The notes beneath the pieces were generated by a model that was not told the origin of the DNA, searched no databases, and saw only the letters and a program-made list of their open reading frames with translations. Below are positions 44,620 through 47,790 of a DNA stretch of 47,790 nucleotides, piece by piece. The position numbers were made by a program, and so were the translations under genes. Source of the DNA: Ruminococcaceae bacterium OttesenSCG-928-L11 (lineage in GTDB: Bacteria; Bacillota; Clostridia; Oscillospirales; Ruminococcaceae); NCBI GenBank assembly GCA_030265885.1, contig JAJDGX010000003.1, positions 1 through 47,790 of the forward strand, in the 5' to 3' direction. How positions within the stretch are numbered: position 1 is the stretch's first letter; each line of letters begins with the position of its first letter.

Positions 44620-46770
44620 TCAATAATACTGCATAAAATGCGGCTCGGATTTCCCCAGCTTGTCCAGTTCCAGGCGGACAGCCCGGACAATGTGGGTCAT
44701 TGTGACAGCACCGGCATCCTCCATGGCAAAGTAGGCTGCCTGGGTCACGGCAGACTTGATGACGCTGCCCGACAGTTCCAGAGAATCCGCCAGCAGCGCA
44801 AAATCCACAGAGGGATCCAGTGGTGTCTCCGCCGGCAGCGCTTTTTTCCACAGCCGCAGTCGCTGGGCGGGGTTGGGCATGTGAATGTTTATCATATAAT
44901 TGATGCGGCGGCGGAATGCCTCGTCGAAATTTTGAGCCAGATTGGTGGCCAGTATGCTGATTCCGGCGTAGTCCTCAATCTTTTGCAGCAGGTAAGAGAT
45001 CTCGGAATTGGAGTGGCGGTCATTGGAGTTTTTCACATCGGTGCGCCGGGAAAAAAGGGAATCCGCCTCGTCAAAAAACAGAATTACATTGCTGGCCTTG
45101 GCCTCGTTGAAGATGGCGTCCAGATTTTTCGCGGTCTCCCCGATGTATTTGCTGATAATCCGGGATAAATCGATGCGGTACAGGGGCAGCTCCAGTTCGC
45201 CGGCGATGACCTGAGCGCTCATGGTTTTTCCTGTTCCCGGCGGGCCAAACAGCAGCACGGAAATTCCCTTTCCATACGAAGCCTTGGAGCGAAAGCCCCA
45301 TTCGTTTTCCACCTGATAGCGATATCGCAAGCGATTGCAGACGCTTTTCAGCAGGAAAAGCGGGTGCTCGTCCAGCACCAGATCCTCCCATGTGTAAAAA
45401 ATGGGCACCTGCTCCGCCAGTTCACTGAGGCGGTTTGCGTTGTTCAGCAGCACCGCCCGGGCCAGATCCCCACTGCCGATGGAACCGCCGTCCGCCCCCT
45501 TGCGCATGGCGGCGCTTTGCAGCGCTGTTTGAATTTGCCCCGGCGTCAGGATGTATTTGGAGGACAGGGCCTTAAAGTCCACCTCGGGACTCATTTCCCT
45601 GCCCTGAGCGAAGGTATTCCAAAACTCCAGCGCCTGTTCCTGAGTGGGATAGGGATAATCCACCCGGGTAATAAAATACCCCTCGCAGGACAAGTTCGTT
45701 TTCAGATTTTCAAAGAGGAGGAACAGCCCGGGGCAATGGGGCGCAAGACCCTCCAGAAGGCTGTACAACTGCTGCCCAAAGTCATCCGCCACAGAGCCGA
45801 TGTGTTCAAAGCACAGCAAATAGTCCTCCAGCAAAACCGGGAGAATCAAATCCGCTATCCGGGCCGCCGACTGCTTCCCCTCCATCAGACTGTTGAAACG
45901 AATCAGCAGGAATCGGGCACCGGTTTCCGCGGCGATTGCCCGCAGGCTCTCCTTCTTCCCGGAGCCACGCGGCCCACACAGCAGCGTGGCGCTGCATGCC
46001 CTGCGCAGACGCGCAGCCCCGACCGCATGGCGCAGCTCCTCCATCGCCTCGCCCAGAAAGCGGATTTCCACCGGCGTCTCCGCCGGTTCGATTACCCGTC
46101 CATGGGTGGCGACAGACGCCCCGATTGTCCCCTGTCCGCTCAGATACGCCACAACCTGCCACCGCAGCTGCAGCGGGATTTTCGTCATCCCCTCCGGCGC
46201 ATCCTGCCCGGTCACAAACAAAATGTCGTGGTTGCGGGTGCCGGGCAACAGCGGCGTCATATCCGCACCCCACTCCAACGGCTCCACAGCAAAAAAAATC
46301 GAGTGTATCACGCCAAATGTCGGCCCGCACAGGGAATTGTCGTTGTGGAGCATGGCAAACATCTGCTCAAACCCACGGTCTGTTTGGCAGGCATATGCAC
46401 ACAGCACCGCAAAAAAACCGATTTCCGACAGGGCAAACCGCTCCCGCAGCCGCTGCATGCGATAGTCCGGAGCGGCAGATGTCATATCCAGCCGGCGGCG
46501 AATCAATTCCTTTCCCGCCAGAATATGGGGATAGATGGTTTCCGGCGTCTCCCCATATTCCGCAGGATATCCCGTTACATAGCGAACGGCCTCATCCTGT
46601 GCCATATAAAAGCCGGGGATATTGGCAGCCAACTCACCGTCAATGCTGCTTTGCTTCAATCGGATGGCATACACCAAATATACAGAAACCAGCCACAGCA
46701 AGTCCTGGTGATATTCGCTTTCCTGCCTATAGGGCGTGACAACGTCGTTTAACTGATAGTCCTGTTCCAT
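44620..46770 (-). CDS. CIS-associated AAA+ ATPase, copy 2
   Basis: Walker A GPPGTGKTMSA, Walker B VILFFDEADSLFSRRTD, EAFRRRINYMINIHMPNPAQR; similar architecture to copy 1. Start MEQDYQL at 46770. Confidence 0.9.
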   Translation of the reverse strand: MEQDYQLNDVVTPYRQESEYHQDLLWLVSVYLVYAIRLKQSSIDGELAANIPGFYMAQDEAVRYVTGYPAEYGETPETIYPHILAGKELIRRRLDMTSAAPDYRMQRLRERFALSEIGFFAVLCAYACQTDRGFEQMFAMLHNDNSLCGPTFGVIHSIFFAVEPLEWGADMTPLLPGTRNHDILFVTGQDAPEGMTKIPLQLRWQVVAYLSGQGTIGASVATHGRVIEPAETPVEIRFLGEAMEELRHAVGAARLRRACSATLLCGPRGSGKKESLRAIAAETGARFLLIRFNSLMEGKQSAARIADLILPVLLEDYLLCFEHIGSVADDFGQQLYSLLEGLAPHCPGLFLLFENLKTNLSCEGYFITRVDYPYPTQEQALEFWNTFAQGREMSPEVDFKALSSKYILTPGQIQTALQSAAMRKGADGGSIGSGDLARAVLLNNANRLSELAEQVPIFYTWEDLVLDEHPLFLLKSVCNRLRYRYQVENEWGFRSKASYGKGISVLLFGPPGTGKTMSAQVIAGELELPLYRIDLSRIISKYIGETAKNLDAIFNEAKASNVILFFDEADSLFSRRTDVKNSNDRHSNSEISYLLQKIEDYAGISILATNLAQNFDEAFRRRINYMINIHMPNPAQRLRLWKKALPAETPLDPSVDFALLADSLELSGSVIKSAVTQAAYFAMEDAGAVTMTHIVRAVRLELDKLGKSEPHFMQYY

Positions 46771-46934
46771 ATGAACCGCCTTCCAACCGGCATGTGATCG
46801 TGTTTTCCCTTGAGCCAAGGAGGTTCAATGGCTCTGTATCATTGTATCAATTGAGGAAATATCTGTCAAGAATCGACCTGTCAGCCCGTGAAAAACAGAA
46901 CGCCCCCGGCTGAAAAACCAGGGGCTCGGTTCAC

Positions 46935-47790
46935 TTATTTCGCTGTGAGCGTCATCGCCTGCATCTGCGCCCGAACCGACAACTCCGCCGCCTTAAAGGC
47001 ATGCTCCTGTGTCATGGCATTTTCGGTGCGATTGATGCAATCCAAAATCAGCTGGCCAAAGTAGGGGTACCCCACCTTACCGGCCACCTGGAAATGCCGT
47101 TCCTCCTTCTGATTGGAGAGAAACACGTGGTCACCGCCATCTGCCGTGCCGATATTGGCATACTTGCGCAGTTCAATGAAGCCGTCTGTGCCCAGGATAA
47201 AGGTACGGCCATCTCCCCAGGTCTGAAAGCCATCCGGCGTGAACCAATCCACCCGGAAATACTGTGTAGCGCCGTTGTCCCCCACCAACATAGCGTCGCC
47301 GAAGTCATCCAACTCCGGGTACTCCGGGTGGTTGTAGTTGGCAATGCGGCTGGCTGTGACAGTGGCGTCCTTCGCCCCTGTAAAAAACAGAAACTGCTCA
47401 ATTTGATGGCTTCCAATGTCGCAGAGAATGCCGCCATATTTTTCCTTTTGGAAAAACCATTGAGGGCGACCCGCCGCTCCCAGGCGATGCGGCCCCATTC
47501 CCAGAACCTGCAGCACACGTCCGATGGCGCCATCCTGAATTAGCTGACCCGCATACACGGCGCTTTCCACATGAAGGCGCTCGCTGTAATACACCATGTA
47601 TTTTTTTCCGGTTTCCCGTACCTTTGCCTTCGCCTGCTCCAGCTGCTCAAGAGTAGTCAACGGTGCCTTATCCGTAAAATAATCCTTGCCCGCAGACATT
47701 ACACGCAGCCCCAGCGCACACCGCTCCGAGGTAATTGCCGCTCCGGCTACAAGCTGTACCTGGGGATCCGCCAAAATCTCTTCCTCCGAT
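46935..47790 (-). CDS. Gfo/Idh/MocA-family oxidoreductase (5' part outside window)
   Basis: AGKDYFTDKAPLTTLEQLEQAKAKVRETGKKYMVYYSER..., GGILCDIGSHQIEQFLFFTG; reading frame (SEEEILADPQVQLV) continues through the window edge. Confidence 0.88.
   Translation of the reverse strand, partial: SEEEILADPQVQLVAGAAITSERCALGLRVMSAGKDYFTDKAPLTTLEQLEQAKAKVRETGKKYMVYYSERLHVESAVYAGQLIQDGAIGRVLQVLGMGPHRLGAAGRPQWFFQKEKYGGILCDIGSHQIEQFLFFTGAKDATVTASRIANYNHPEYPELDDFGDAMLVGDNGATQYFRVDWFTPDGFQTWGDGRTFILGTDGFIELRKYANIGTADGGDHVFLSNQKEERHFQVAGKVGYPYFGQLILDCINRTENAMTQEHAFKAAELSVRAQMQAMTLTAK

Noticed and set aside
5506-46770. Locus as an ordinary prophage
   Set aside because: No capsid, portal, terminase, integrase or lysis genes; DUF4157, DUF4255, AAA+ and PAAR-like genes indicate CIS.
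1-47790. tRNA, rRNA, transposase or integrase genes
   Set aside because: None recognised by reading; absence was not verified computationally.

Overview
GC-rich window, probably from a Clostridia/Oscillospiraceae-type Firmicute (inferred from gene content). Left edge: ECF sigma factor with an RsgI-like/triple-PepSY anti-sigma protein, a cold-shock protein, and a polar amino-acid ABC transporter whose binding protein appears circularly permuted. From about 5.5 to 46.8 kb, almost all genes lie on the minus strand and encode a phage-tail-like contractile injection system (CIS/eCIS): two AAA+ ATPases, DUF4255/Pvc16-like cap protein, DUF4280 PAAR-like protein, one sheath, two tube proteins, a tail-assembly-type protein, LysM tube-capping protein, split gpD + gpV spike, gp25, two baseplate-J-type proteins, tail protein I and a DUF4157 (eCIS_core) protein. 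The structural genes are followed upstream by an unusual block of membrane/surface proteins: MORN repeats, HAMP plus degenerate cyclase, a single-pass membrane protein, and a 2141-aa chitobiase-like-repeat surface protein. A plus-strand LuxR-type regulator sits between the two ATPase genes. Top observations: (1) a canonical A_AAT_TTT slippery heptamer, in the correct frame, joins the tail-assembly-type gene to a DUF6760-like ORF that has no usual start codon, suggesting a -1 programmed frameshift like phage G/GT; (2) the circularly permuted substrate-binding protein; (3) the membrane/surface module attached to the CIS. No tRNA, rRNA, CRISPR array, transposase or integrase was recognised. All family calls are from reading the protein sequences by eye; no search was run.
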